A stretch of DNA of 64,000 nucleotides from an uncultured Bacteroidales bacterium (GCA_902782465.1 CACZNH010000020.1:1-64000), one strand, 5' to 3'; shown: positions 7,558 to 16,628, numbered from the stretch's first letter. The notes: generated by a model not told the origin, from the letters alone. Numbers and translations are program-made.

Positions 7558-9654
7558 TCATTCTTTGCGGATAATGATATTGATGATGAAGTTCAGGTCG
7601 GTGACGTTGACCAGACCGTCGTTGTTCACGTCGGCGGCGGGCATGCGGCTGTGGCCTCCGTTGCCGCCCATGATGACGATGTCAATCACGCTGTTGGCAT
7701 CCGAAATGTTGACCGTTCCGTCACCGTTCGCGTCGCCAGGGATTGATATTCCTTTCTCAGTGAAATAACCGGGATTGCTTGGGCCACCGTCGATGTGGGC
7801 GTAGGCCGCATCGACATGATTCTCATCATAAGAAGTACCTTGGCCTCCGACAAGACTGGCGCAGCCATAAAACATGTAGTCGGAATATGTTAGGGCAACT
7901 GTACTCCAATTATTGCTGGCAAAGATTGTTTCAAGATGATTGCAGCCAGAAAACATGCCTCCCATATCTGTCACATTCGAGGTATTGAACCCACTCAGGT
8001 CTAGGGTTACCAGAGATCTGCAGCTATGGAACATGCCACTCATAGTTGTCACATTTGAAGTGTTGAAGCCACTCAGGTCTAGGGATGCCAAAGCTCCGCA
8101 GTTTGAGAACATTTGACACATGCGCGTCACATTTGAGGTGTTGAAACTGCTCAAGTCAAGGGTTGTCAAGATTCGACAGCCATTGAACATGCGTTCCATG
8201 TTCTGCACATTTTCGGTGTTAAATCCGCTCAGGTCAAGCGTGGACAATGATTCACAGTTAGCGAACATGCCAGCCATGTCTGTCACATCAGACGTGTTGA
8301 GGTGTTCGAGGCCCGTTACTGACGGCATGTTAATCATTTCAACAAACCAAAGATAGGTTGATGTGGGACGGGCAGCGGCAAACGAAGGGTCAAACACCAC
8401 ATGGGAAACATTGTACCTATTCTCAAACCAATCGGGAGTATTGGCACCCGTATTCAGGTCATAAGTTGTCCCTGAGCGGGTACTGCGCAGTTCATCGTAG
8501 AAAAACGTCAGCGTGCTGTCAGCCTCAGTAAACACAGCGTAAGCCTCTGGCGTCACATCACCGATGATGGTCAAGAACTGTCCCCAGTTGGGATCAGCCT
8601 TATAAGCCCTTTCACAGCCCACAGGCACATGCAGTGGGGCGTGGTTAAAGACATTGACCGTGAACATATCCGTATTATACCAAGAAGGGGGTGTCGTTGC
8701 CTTGCAAGTCACTGTTTCAATTAATGGTGTGTTCTTGAAAGCATCTTTACCGATGCTCGTGACGGATTTGCCGATGCTCACACTCGTCAAGCCGGTGCAG
8801 TTATAAAAAGCCATGCCGCCGATTTCAGTAACTAAATCAGGAATGTCAATGCTTGTCAAGCCCGAGCAGCCATTGAAGGCGTTTGCACCAATGGCCGTGA
8901 CAGTTTTGGGAATCTTGATGCTCGTAATGCCGGCACAGCCCGAAAAGGCATATGTGCCGATGCGCGTAAGAGCGTTGCCTAAAGTCACGCTTCTAAGGCC
9001 GGTACAGCCTTCAAAGGCGACACTTCCTATCTCGGTGACCGAGTTGGGGATGATGATGCTTGTCAGTCCCGAGCAGCCTTCAAACGCATTGTCGCCGATA
9101 GACGTGACAGTATTGGGAATTGTCACACTGGCAAGTCCGCTACAACCCTCGAATGCAAAGTCCCCAACCTTGGTGATGGACTCAGGAATGATTAAATCGG
9201 TCACTTCGGTACCATTCAGATAGAGATGGTGGGCATAAACAAGTGGATTGGAATGCATATCAATCTTGCACCATGCTTCGATATCAGTGATGTTTACGCG
9301 CGTCAGTCCTCCGCAATCGTAGAATGCACTACCGATGGTAGTGATAGACTCGGGAATGGTAATACTTGTAAGACCTGGACAATGAATGAACGCATAGTGG
9401 TCAATGATGTTGACTGGATAAGTCTTGCCTTCATGGATAACGGTAGTGGGAATAACCACGTCACCTGAGTAACCACCCCAATAAGTAGAACTGTAATAGC
9501 CCTTGAAGGTGACAACAGCTGTGCCATCTACAATCTTGTAATAGACGCCGTCCACCATGAATTCGTAGTTGTCGAAGTCCTGTGGGATGGCAGTGGCAAT
9601 TGCTGGCAGCATGAATGCCAGTATCATCATTATCAGTTTCCTTGTCGTGTTCAT
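7558..9654 (-). CDS. BspA-like leucine-rich surface protein with DUF285 repeats and dockerin pair
   Basis: 698 residues from the ATG at 9654 (MNTTRKLIMM, good signal peptide). About 90-370 are LRR_5/BspA repeats with the pattern SITIPxSVTxIGxxAFxxCxGL. About 430-620 are DUF285 repeats (LDLSGFNTSNVTxMxxMF). About 640-698 are two dockerin-like calcium loops, GDANGDGTVNISD and ADVNNDGLVNVTD. BspA-type proteins in oral and gut Bacteroidales bind host or microbial surfaces; the ligand here is unknown. The protein is exported, and the dockerin pair may serve as an attachment domain. It is divergent from the TPR lipoprotein, with a TACCTTTG element at 9699-9706. It lies inside the segment bracketed by the long direct repeats. 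Confidence 0.85.
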   Translation of the reverse strand: MNTTRKLIMMILAFMLPAIATAIPQDFDNYEFMVDGVYYKIVDGTAVVTFKGYYSSTYWGGYSGDVVIPTTVIHEGKTYPVNIIDHYAFIHCPGLTSITIPESITTIGSAFYDCGGLTRVNITDIEAWCKIDMHSNPLVYAHHLYLNGTEVTDLIIPESITKVGDFAFEGCSGLASVTIPNTVTSIGDNAFEGCSGLTSIIIPNSVTEIGSVAFEGCTGLRSVTLGNALTRIGTYAFSGCAGITSIKIPKTVTAIGANAFNGCSGLTSIDIPDLVTEIGGMAFYNCTGLTSVSIGKSVTSIGKDAFKNTPLIETVTCKATTPPSWYNTDMFTVNVFNHAPLHVPVGCERAYKADPNWGQFLTIIGDVTPEAYAVFTEADSTLTFFYDELRSTRSGTTYDLNTGANTPDWFENRYNVSHVVFDPSFAAARPTSTYLWFVEMINMPSVTGLEHLNTSDVTDMAGMFANCESLSTLDLSGFNTENVQNMERMFNGCRILTTLDLSSFNTSNVTRMCQMFSNCGALASLDLSGFNTSNVTTMSGMFHSCRSLVTLDLSGFNTSNVTDMGGMFSGCNHLETIFASNNWSTVALTYSDYMFYGCASLVGGQGTSYDENHVDAAYAHIDGGPSNPGYFTEKGISIPGDANGDGTVNISDANSVIDIVIMGGNGGHSRMPAADVNNDGLVNVTDLNFIINIIIRKE

Positions 9655-9698
9655 GATGTCAATTCTTGTTTTAAGTGTTTTTGTGATTTTCTCGACTG

Positions 9699-9706
9699 CA
9701 AAGGTA
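9699..9706 (-). promoter_or_regulatory. -7 element for the BspA-like gene
   Basis: TACCTTTG on the minus strand, 45 bases upstream of the start codon. No clear -33 element at the usual distance. Confidence 0.55.
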
Positions 9707-9847
9707 ATATGAAATAATGTTAAATCGACCAAAAACGGTAAACATTATGACCTCATTTCGGAAAATGTAAGGTGCTGAAAATCGTGCATCTAAAAAAATA
9801 AATTCTCATTTCTCTCTCATTGGGGCAAAAAATGAGCCGTAAATTGT

Positions 9848-9855
9848 TAATTTTG
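9848..9855 (+). promoter_or_regulatory. -7 element for the TPR lipoprotein gene
   Basis: TAATTTTG, a TAnnTTTG match, about 56 bases upstream of the preferred ATG at 9911. The divergent spacer (9655-9910) shows nothing else clear. Confidence 0.45.
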
Positions 9856-9910
9856 CATCAGTAATTAACCGTTTATTTGTGTGGAATACCGGAAATCCGT
9901 GACCAAATCG

Positions 9911-11641
9911 ATGTCTCAAATGAAACATTTCAGCAACATCATCATCCCGCTTGCGGCTGCCTTTTCACTCATGCTGGTAGGTTGCTCGCACGATGGCGCC
10001 GTGATGCAGGAACTCACCCACATTGACTCGTTGGTCTATCATCAGCACGAAAAAGAGGCTTTGGCCGCGTTGCAACAGATGGACGACAAACATTTCGGCA
10101 AACAGGAGCGGGCCTATCATGCGGTGCTGCTATCCATGGCGATGTACAAGAACTACATCCCCTGCACAAGCGACTCGGCCATTCGGGAAGCCGTAGGCTA
10201 CTTCAAGAAGAAGGGTGATGACTTGATGTATCTGAAGGCACTCATTGCCCAGGGGTGTGTGAATGAAGACATGGGGAAACTTGAACAGGCGGTCGAGAGC
10301 TACCATCAGGCCGAACAACTGCCGCTGGCCACCGACAGCTCGATGATTGCCTACGCAAAACTCAGGCTGGGCACGCTCTACCAGTCCCAAGTCGTGGGCA
10401 CCAACACCATCGCCCTGCAGAAGTACAAGGAAGCCTTGCCCATCTACAAAGCCCTGGGTGACAGTCACTACGAGTTGGTGTGCCTCACAAGCCTGGGCGG
10501 CATCTATCGCAATATTGATGAAAAGCACGACTCGGCCGTGACCTGTATGCAGGATGCTATCGCGTTGGCACAAAGGCTTGGCGACCAGTACCATGCGTTT
10601 GCCAACCGTTATCTCCTGTCAGAGTATTATCTGGTTCGCGAAAAGAATTATCCGTTGAGCAAGCAATATGCGCTGCAGGCCATCGGGGCCGACAAATCCA
10701 TCATCGACCATCCGCGGGCCCATTACCGCCTGGCCTCCTCTTACCTGTACCTGGGGCAGCCCGACTCGGCAGTCTATTACCTGAAGGCTGCTCCTCAACC
10801 CGCTAGCGCAAGGGACAGTATCGCATATTTTGAGCTGATGTCAGAACTGGAGCAACGGTATTGGAAAAATGACGGGGAATCCAAGTCCTACCTCCAGCAG
10901 GCTCATGCCATCGCCGATTCGATGACCATCAATGGCCTCAATCACCGCCTGCTGGCCGTGGAGAAAAAGTATGATGTCCAGTTGGCCGAGTTGAATCAGG
11001 TCAAAAATGAATCCCGCCTGAAGAGCACTCTGCTGGTTGCTGCATTGCTGGCGATCGGTTTGCTGGCCTCGGCACTGCTGGTGTGGCGCTACAGGAACCA
11101 GTTGAGGATGAAGCAGAACGAGGCCGACCTGCTGAAAGCCGACCTCGACGGCTCGCTGGCCAGTCTGCGCCAGATGCAGGCCCGCCTCGACGATTACGAG
11201 CGTCGCCAGTTGGCAGGCGACAACAAGCCGCACCATAGTCACCAGCTGCGGGACATTATCAGTCAGCAGATTGATGATGTGCGACAGCTCATCGAGTGGT
11301 CCTATCAGTTTGACGGCGACAAGTTTGCCACCAAGTTCAGGGAAGTGATGTCCTTGCCTAACAATGGCAACGACAGCACCTACTGGTCCAATCTGCAGAC
11401 CCTGGTCAACGACCTGCACGATAACATCCTTGTCAAGGCTCAGGAGACCGCCGACAACACCCTGAACGACAGTGAACTGAACTTGCTGGCGCTATACTGT
11501 TGCGGCTTCTCTCGCACGGTTATCATGTTGACCATGGGCTACAAGAACATCGGCACTGTCTATAACAAGAAAATCCAGATAGCCAAGAAACTGGGGGTGA
11601 ACGACCTGGACGAGTTCGTGAAACCCCTCATCAATCGGTAA
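9911..11641 (+). CDS. TPR-repeat lipoprotein with membrane segment and HTH-like C-terminus
   Basis: About 576 residues. An in-frame GTG at 9881 and an ATG at 9920 are alternative starts. A lipoprotein signal (lipobox LMLVGC) is followed by tetratricopeptide-like repeats over about 30-330, one membrane helix (about 370-390, LLVAALLAIGLLASALLVW), a coiled-coil stretch (about 395-435) and a C-terminal region. In that region, LNLLALYCCGFSRTVIMLTM followed by YKNIGTVYNKK resembles the LuxR-type helix-turn-helix at the end of Bacteroidetes TPR regulators. It probably senses an envelope signal and acts on transcription in the cytoplasm. Divergence from the BspA-like gene suggests it may control that gene. 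Confidence 0.7.
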   Translation: MSQMKHFSNIIIPLAAAFSLMLVGCSHDGAVMQELTHIDSLVYHQHEKEALAALQQMDDKHFGKQERAYHAVLLSMAMYKNYIPCTSDSAIREAVGYFKKKGDDLMYLKALIAQGCVNEDMGKLEQAVESYHQAEQLPLATDSSMIAYAKLRLGTLYQSQVVGTNTIALQKYKEALPIYKALGDSHYELVCLTSLGGIYRNIDEKHDSAVTCMQDAIALAQRLGDQYHAFANRYLLSEYYLVREKNYPLSKQYALQAIGADKSIIDHPRAHYRLASSYLYLGQPDSAVYYLKAAPQPASARDSIAYFELMSELEQRYWKNDGESKSYLQQAHAIADSMTINGLNHRLLAVEKKYDVQLAELNQVKNESRLKSTLLVAALLAIGLLASALLVWRYRNQLRMKQNEADLLKADLDGSLASLRQMQARLDDYERRQLAGDNKPHHSHQLRDIISQQIDDVRQLIEWSYQFDGDKFATKFREVMSLPNNGNDSTYWSNLQTLVNDLHDNILVKAQETADNTLNDSELNLLALYCCGFSRTVIMLTMGYKNIGTVYNKKIQIAKKLGVNDLDEFVKPLINR

Positions 11642-11659
11642 CCCACATCTGGGAACCGC

Positions 11660-11920
11660 TCCAAAATAAGACTATCCCACCTCACGATTCAGACGCCCAG
11701 AGGGCGGCCATCTGGGTAACCCCGTGTGATGCAATCAGCTGAGCGATAGCGAAGTAGATTGCATCACGCGGGGCAATCAATGCTAGCGGATATCACCGAT
11801 GGCGCCCCCAAAATATAGATACAGGGAAAGGGGTCGCCGCAGGCGACGAGGACAGATATTGCGTTATACCCTCAGTGAATCAGACTCCCTCGCTGCGCTT
11901 GGTCATCTGATTTACTGAGG
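11660..11920 (-). ncRNA. Candidate structured RNA from the duplicated promoter
   Basis: An intact TTTG-N19-TACCTTTG promoter at 11927-11957 points left. Its predicted start, near 11920, falls at the first base pairs of the 11868-11922 hairpin, and the transcript would then cross three more hairpins. There is no open frame. The 3' end is a guess. This may simply be a by-product of the repeat duplication, so the call is weak. Confidence 0.22.
11696..11847 (+). repeat. Multi-hairpin element, family 2, copy 1
   Basis: In order: hairpin CCCAGA...TCTGGG (11696-11716), the linker TAAC, a 17-bp stem CCCCGTGTGATGCAATC / GATTGCATCACGCGGGG with one wobble (11720-11736, 11757-11773) whose loop starts AGCTGAGCGATAGCGA, and later GTCGCC-GCA-GGCGAC (11833-11847). 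The same order of hairpins and the same loop motif, with a different main stem, occurs at 45378-45488. Confidence 0.65.
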
Positions 11921-11922
11921 GT
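11868..11922 (-). repeat. Family 2 hairpin, inverted copy
   Basis: A 17-bp stem ACCCTCAGTGAATCAGA / TCTGATTTACTGAGGGT with one wobble. On the minus strand it reads GTAACC, stem, AATCAG, TGACCAAGCGCAGCGAG, stem. The frame matches 11717-11773 and 45398-45454, but the lower stem differs. Confidence 0.6.
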
Positions 11923-11924
11923 TA

Positions 11925-12097
11925 CGCAAAGGTACAACATTTCCCGAAACTATCAAACAACCGCCTCTTTTTTCAAACAACTGCCTCTCGATTCATCAAA
12001 CAACACGAACAACTGTGAACAACCCATGTAACTGATTCAGAATATTTCAGATTCTTCAGTTGTCATTTGGAGCGTAGCCCATTTTAAAGAGAGGCTA
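11925..12097. repeat. Long direct repeat, copy B
   Basis: 173 bp, nearly identical to 7374-7545. It contains a second intact copy of the tpiA promoter pointing left (11927-11957), with no coding gene in front of it. Confidence 0.95.
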
Positions 12098-12164
12098 AAC
12101 CGCCAAATCCACATTATTAAATTACTTTAAGGGGTAGGAGTGGGTGTTTTTGGGGAAAAATTTG

Positions 12165-12172
12165 TACCTTTG
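12165..12172 (+). promoter_or_regulatory. -7 element of the etf operon
   Basis: TACCTTTG followed by GCGG, about 82 bases upstream of the etfB start codon. No clear -33 at the usual spacing. Confidence 0.6.
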
Positions 12173-12253
12173 CGGCGTTTTTGTGCGCAAATCGCACAAG
12201 TCGTTGTAAATAAAAGAAATATCAACGTAACAACCATAAATTTGAAGAAAAAC

Positions 12254-13126
12254 ATGGGTTTAAGAATCATTGTTCTGGCCAAGCAAGTGCCAGACACCCG
12301 CAATGTGGGTAAAGACGCGATGAAGGAGGACGGTACCATCAACCGTGCCGCCTTGCCCGCTATTTTCAACCCCGAAGACCTCAATGCCCTGGAACAGGCG
12401 TTGCAGCTCAAGGATGCCCATCCCGGTTCGACCATCACGCTGCTGACGATGGGTCTGCCCCGCAGCTCCGAGATGGTGCGCGAGAGCCTGTACCGTGGTG
12501 GTGACGACGGCGTGGTGCTGACCGACCGCCCCCTGGGTGGCGCCGACACCCTCGCCACGAGCTATTCGTTGGCTCAGGCCATCCGTCACATGGGCGAGTT
12601 TGACATCATCGTGGGTGGCCGTCAGGCCATCGACGGCGACACCGCACAGGTGGGTCCGCAGATTGCCGAGAAGTTGGGTCTGCCCCAGGTGACCTATGCC
12701 GAGAGCATCCAGGTTGCCGATGGCAAGGCTACCATCAAGCGCCGCATTGAGCGCGGCTTCGAGACTGTGGAGTGCCCGCTGCCCCTGGTGGTGACCGTCA
12801 ACGGCAGCGCCGACGCTTGCCGTCCCCGTAACGCCCGCCTCATCCAGAAGTATAAATATGCCGTGACGCCCAGCGAGAAGGCCGCTCTGCCCGCCGACCG
12901 CCAGGCGCTCGTGGATGCCCGTCCCTACCTTGCCATCAAGGAATGGGGCGTGAAGGAGATTGAGGCCGACCCCGAGCAGATCGGTATGGCCGGTTCGCCC
13001 ACCAAGGTGAAGACCATCGTCAACGTCGCCTTCCAGGCCAAGGAAGCCCGCCGCATCGACGCCGCTGCCGACACCGAACTCGAGGGCCTCGTGAAAGAAC
13101 TCATCGCCGACCACATCATCGGGTAA
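12254..13126 (+). CDS. etfB: Electron transfer flavoprotein subunit beta
   Basis: 290 residues from the ATG at 12254 (MGLRIIVLAKQVPDT). The frame extends upstream to 12140 but that part crosses the promoter. The FixA/EtfB signature is clear: KQVPDT at the start, FNPEDLNALEQAL near residue 40 and VGGRQAIDGDTAQVGPQIAE near 125. With EtfA it forms the FAD/AMP-binding heterodimer that carries electrons from acyl-CoA dehydrogenases. It is first in the operon etfB-etfA-acyl-CoA dehydrogenase. The spacer after it (13127-13199) holds a hairpin and iterated words. Confidence 0.93.
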   Translation: MGLRIIVLAKQVPDTRNVGKDAMKEDGTINRAALPAIFNPEDLNALEQALQLKDAHPGSTITLLTMGLPRSSEMVRESLYRGGDDGVVLTDRPLGGADTLATSYSLAQAIRHMGEFDIIVGGRQAIDGDTAQVGPQIAEKLGLPQVTYAESIQVADGKATIKRRIERGFETVECPLPLVVTVNGSADACRPRNARLIQKYKYAVTPSEKAALPADRQALVDARPYLAIKEWGVKEIEADPEQIGMAGSPTKVKTIVNVAFQAKEARRIDAAADTELEGLVKELIADHIIG

Positions 13127-13130
13127 AAAA

Positions 13131-13182
13131 ACAACTTGCAAAAGCAAGTTGTGAGTAGTGAGTAGAGATTAGTGATTAGAGA
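13131..13182 (+). repeat. Palindrome plus ATTAG-type iterated words
   Basis: ACAACTTGC-AAAA-GCAAGTTGT (13131-13152) is followed by degenerate GAGTAGTGAGTAGAGATTAG words. The same composite, with a different palindrome stem, lies on the other strand at 35262-35312. Confidence 0.6.
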
Positions 13183-13199
13183 AATTTATCTAGACAACA

Positions 13200-14228
13200 A
13201 TGGAAGACAAGAATAATCTGATAGTCTATTGCGAGTATGACGAGGGCCGCATTGCCGACGTCAGCCTCGAACTGTTGACCAAGGGCCGCCAGCTCGCCAC
13301 CCGCCTGGGCTGCAAACTGGAGGCACTGGTGCTGGGCGACAAGCTCGACGGCATCGAGAAGGAGCTGTTCCCCTATGGCGTTGACGTGGTCTATAAGGTA
13401 CAGGACGAGCGCCTGTTCCCCTACACGTCGCTGCCCCACAGCAGTGTGGTGACCACGCTGTTCAAGGAGATTGAGCCGCAGATTTGCCTCATGGGCGCTA
13501 CCACCATCGGCCGTGACCTGGGTCCCCGCGTGTCGTCGTGCCTGCACAGCGGTCTGACCGCCGATTGCACCTCGCTGGAAATCGGTGACCACACCGATGC
13601 TGCCAAGGGCAAGGAGTACAAGGACCTGCTGTACCAGATTCGTCCCGCTTTCGGCGGCAACATCGTTGCTACCATCGTCAACCCCGAGTGCCGTCCTCAG
13701 ATGGCAACCGTGCGCGAGGGCGTGATGAAGAAGGAGATTTTTGATGCTAACTACAAGGGTGAGGTCATAGACCTGGATCCCGACAAGTACATCGACCCCG
13801 CCAGCCTCGTGGTGAAGATCATCGACCGCGAGATCGAGCAGAGCAAGGTCAACATCAAGGGCGCCCACATCATCGTGGCTGGTGGCTACGGCGTGGGCAG
13901 CAAGGAGAATTTTGACATGCTGTTTGAACTCGCCGACGTGCTCGGTGGCGAGGTGGGTGCATCGCGCGCTGCCGTCGATGCCGGTTTCACCGACCATGAG
14001 CGCCAGATTGGCCAGACCGGTGTCACCGTGCGTCCCAAGCTGTATATCGCCTGCGGTATCTCGGGCCAGATCCAGCACATCGCCGGCATGAACGAGAGCA
14101 GTATCATCATCAGTATCAACACCGACCCCGAGGCTCCCATCAACGCGATTGCCGACTATGTGATCACGGGCAGCGTCGAGGACGTGATTCCGCGTCTCAT
14201 CAAGCACTACAAGAAGAATTCAAAATAA
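13200..14228 (+). CDS. etfA: Electron transfer flavoprotein subunit alpha
   Basis: 342 residues. The C-terminal FAD-binding domain is clear: VAGGYGVGSKENF near residue 223, VDAGF and RQIGQTGVTVRPKLYIACGI near 260-285, and SGQIQHIAGM followed by INTDPEAPI near 305. It carries the FAD that receives electrons from the dehydrogenase encoded next and passes them to a membrane or soluble acceptor. It is 73 bp downstream of etfB and 95 bp upstream of the dehydrogenase gene; the second gap is filled by TTTTCAG words. Confidence 0.94.
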   Translation: MEDKNNLIVYCEYDEGRIADVSLELLTKGRQLATRLGCKLEALVLGDKLDGIEKELFPYGVDVVYKVQDERLFPYTSLPHSSVVTTLFKEIEPQICLMGATTIGRDLGPRVSSCLHSGLTADCTSLEIGDHTDAAKGKEYKDLLYQIRPAFGGNIVATIVNPECRPQMATVREGVMKKEIFDANYKGEVIDLDPDKYIDPASLVVKIIDREIEQSKVNIKGAHIIVAGGYGVGSKENFDMLFELADVLGGEVGASRAAVDAGFTDHERQIGQTGVTVRPKLYIACGISGQIQHIAGMNESSIIISINTDPEAPINAIADYVITGSVEDVIPRLIKHYKKNSK

Positions 14229-14318
14229 TAGTTCTCAGTTTTCAGTTTTCAGTTGTCAGCGGCATCCGCAATTACTGCCAACTGAAGACTGAAAACTGAA
14301 AACTGCCAACTGAAAACT
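14229..14318. repeat. TTTTCAG word repeat with mini-palindrome core
   Basis: AGTTTTC words, then TTGTCAGCGGCATCCGCAA, then the complementary CTGAAAA words, so the whole spacer can fold back on itself. The 19-base core recurs, inverted, at 36709-36730 between asnS and the pseudouridine synthase gene. Confidence 0.7.
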
Positions 14319-14323
14319 AAGAA

Positions 14324-16030
14324 ATGGCTAACTTTTATACCGACAATAAAGCGCTCCAGTACCACCTGCGTCACCCGCTGATGAAGCAGATTGTCGCCCT
14401 GCGTGAGCGCGATTATACCCAGAGCGAGAAATTTGACTATGCTCCTCTCGACTTTGAGGACGCAATGGACTCCTATGAGCGCGTGCTGGACATCATCGGC
14501 GAGGTGTGCGGTGACATCATCGCTCCCAATGCCAAGGATGTTGACCTTGAGGGTCCCCACCACGAGAACGGCCGCGTGCGCTATGCCAGCGGTACCGAGA
14601 AGAACCTCAAGGCCCTGAACCAGGCTGGCCTGATGGGCATCACCTTGCCCCGCCAGTATGGTGGCTTGAACATGTCGTCGATTCCCTACATCATGGCTGC
14701 CGACATGGTGAGCCGTGCCGATGCGGGCTTCGTCAATGTGTGGGGTCTGCAGGACTGTGCCGAGACCATCAACGAGTTTGCCAGTGAGGACCAGAAGGAG
14801 CGTTTCTTGCCCCGCACCTGCAAGGGTGAGACCCTGGCCATGGACCTTACCGAGCCTGACGCAGGTAGCGACCTGCAGTCCGTCATGCTCAAGGCCACCC
14901 AGGACGAGGACGGCACCTGGCGCCTGAATGGCGTGAAGCGCTTTATCACCAACGGTGACGGTGACATTTCGCTCGTGCTGGCACGCAGCGAGGAAGGCAC
15001 CCGCGACGGCCGCGGCCTGTCGATGTTCATCTATGACAAGCGCGACGGCGGCATGACCGTGCGCCGCATCGAGGACAAGATGGGTATCCACGGCAGTCCC
15101 ACGTGCGAGCTCGTGTTCAAGAACGCCAAGGCCGAGTTGTGCGGTGACCGCAAGCTGGGCCTCATCAAGTATGTGATGTCGCTGATGAACGGTGCCCGCC
15201 TGGGTATCGCCGCCCAGAGCGTCGGCGTGAGCGAGGCTGCCTATCAGGAGGCTATCGCCTATGCCCGCAGCCGTGAGCAGTTCGGCAAGGCCATCATCAA
15301 TTTCCCCGCCGTGAGCGAGATGATTGCCAACATCAAGGCCAAGCTCGACGCTTCGCGCACCCTGCTGTATGAGTGCACCCGCTTTGTGGACATGTACAAG
15401 TCGCTGGAGGCCATCAGCCGTGAGCGCACCCTCGCCCCCGAGGAGCGCAAGACCATGAAGGCCTATAACCGCTTGGCCGACGCCTTCACGCCGCTGGCCA
15501 AGGGCATGACGAGCGAGTTCTGCAACCAGAACGCCTACGACTGCGTGCAGATTCACGGCGGTAGCGGTTTCATGCGCGATTACGCCTGTGAGCGCATCTA
15601 CCGTGACGCCCGCATCACCAGCATCTACGAGGGCACGACCCAGTTGCAGGTGGTTGCCGCCATCCGCCACGTCACCACGGGCACCTATCTGAACCAGATT
15701 AAGGAGTACGCCGCCCGCGAGTACAGCGACGCCGTTGCTCCCATGCGGGCCAAGCTTGAGGCCATGACCGCCCTCTATGAGGAGACCTTTGCCAAGGTTC
15801 AGGCTGTCGAGGACCCCGAGTACATCACCTTCCATGCCCGGCGCCTCGTCGAGATGCTGGGTCACATCATCATGGGCTACCTGCTCATCGGTGACGCCAG
15901 CCAGGAGCCCGACCTGTTCATGGACAGCGCCAAGGTCTATGTCAACATGGGCGAGGCCGAGGTAGCACGCCACGCACGCTTCATCGGCAACTTCAACCCC
16001 GCCGACCAAGCCGCCTACATGCGCCAGTAA
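14324..16030 (+). CDS. Acyl-CoA dehydrogenase
   Basis: 568 residues. It oxidises an acyl-CoA to the trans-2-enoyl-CoA and passes electrons to the ETF encoded just upstream. Family motifs are present in order: GLMGITLPRQYGGL near 100, LTEPDAGSDLQS near 175, RFITNG near 205, QNAYDCVQIHGGSGFMRDY near 400-415 and IYEGTTQLQ near 430 with the usual catalytic glutamate. The roughly 130 residues after that are an extra helical C-terminal domain, as in the longer ACAD subgroup. The substrate chain length cannot be read from the sequence; with adjacent etfBA a short-chain (butyryl-CoA) role is plausible. Confidence 0.92.
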   Translation: MANFYTDNKALQYHLRHPLMKQIVALRERDYTQSEKFDYAPLDFEDAMDSYERVLDIIGEVCGDIIAPNAKDVDLEGPHHENGRVRYASGTEKNLKALNQAGLMGITLPRQYGGLNMSSIPYIMAADMVSRADAGFVNVWGLQDCAETINEFASEDQKERFLPRTCKGETLAMDLTEPDAGSDLQSVMLKATQDEDGTWRLNGVKRFITNGDGDISLVLARSEEGTRDGRGLSMFIYDKRDGGMTVRRIEDKMGIHGSPTCELVFKNAKAELCGDRKLGLIKYVMSLMNGARLGIAAQSVGVSEAAYQEAIAYARSREQFGKAIINFPAVSEMIANIKAKLDASRTLLYECTRFVDMYKSLEAISRERTLAPEERKTMKAYNRLADAFTPLAKGMTSEFCNQNAYDCVQIHGGSGFMRDYACERIYRDARITSIYEGTTQLQVVAAIRHVTTGTYLNQIKEYAAREYSDAVAPMRAKLEAMTALYEETFAKVQAVEDPEYITFHARRLVEMLGHIIMGYLLIGDASQEPDLFMDSAKVYVNMGEAEVARHARFIGNFNPADQAAYMRQ

Positions 16031-16086
16031 TTGTCAACTACGAATTCACGAATAAACGAATCATTTTTGCTTAAATGTCTCATATT

Positions 16087-16545
16087 ATGAAAAAGTACAT
16101 TTTTTCATTGATGGTCATGCTGCTGGCCTTGTTTACCGTTGGCTTGACCGCCTGTAGCGATGACGACGAGCCCAAGGCTGCTGACATCGTCGGGACTTGG
16201 CAATACAATCATACTGATGATGATGAATGGTCTGATGAATGGGATATCTATTATCAATTTACCAAAGAGGGTAAGTTTCATATAGTGGAGAAATCTCATG
16301 TCGAATATTATTATGGCCATCCCAGCGTTATTGTTCATCACGGAACATATACCGTATCGGGGAAGAAGTTGATAATCACCTTCGATCCCGACCCCAAATA
16401 CAATCCCGACCCCGAGCCCTCTGAATGCGAATATTCAGTGCAGGGCGACAAACTGATGTTACTCGGCGGAGAATACCCCACATTCATCCGTGTGGAGGAC
16501 AGTGTGATAGAACCTTATCTGAATATAGTTCCTCATCCTTGCTGA
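16087..16545 (+). CDS. Small lipoprotein, lipocalin-like fold
   Basis: About 152 residues from MKKYIFSLMV (16087). The lipobox is VGLTAC, followed by the acidic SDDDEPK linker usual in Bacteroidales surface lipoproteins, where acidic residues after the cysteine favour surface export. The body starts IVGTWQYNH and runs as beta strands with TYTVSGKKLIITFD, like the small lipocalin-like domains of this order. No ligand is known. It is followed by a strong terminator and appears monocistronic. Confidence 0.65.
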   Translation: MKKYIFSLMVMLLALFTVGLTACSDDDEPKAADIVGTWQYNHTDDDEWSDEWDIYYQFTKEGKFHIVEKSHVEYYYGHPSVIVHHGTYTVSGKKLIITFDPDPKYNPDPEPSECEYSVQGDKLMLLGGEYPTFIRVEDSVIEPYLNIVPHPC

Positions 16546-16554
16546 CAATATACT

Positions 16555-16594
16555 GTGTCCCTGCCGAGGTCCATCGGCGGGGACACGGCTTTTT
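16555..16594 (+). terminator. Intrinsic terminator
   Basis: A 13-bp stem GTGTCCCTGCCGA / TCGGCGGGGACAC with one wobble, then GGCTTTTT. Confidence 0.85.
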
Positions 16595-16628
16595 AGCGTG
16601 TGGAATTGGCAGGCTTAAGTAGAAGGAC

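Noticed and set aside
11720-11773. tRNA-like or known riboswitch fold
   Set aside because: A single long stem with a 20-base loop; no cloverleaf and no motif of a riboswitch class I know.
14249-16009. 586-codon frame antisense to the acyl-CoA dehydrogenase
   Set aside because: A shadow frame in high-GC third-position coding sequence; the dehydrogenase on the plus strand is complete.
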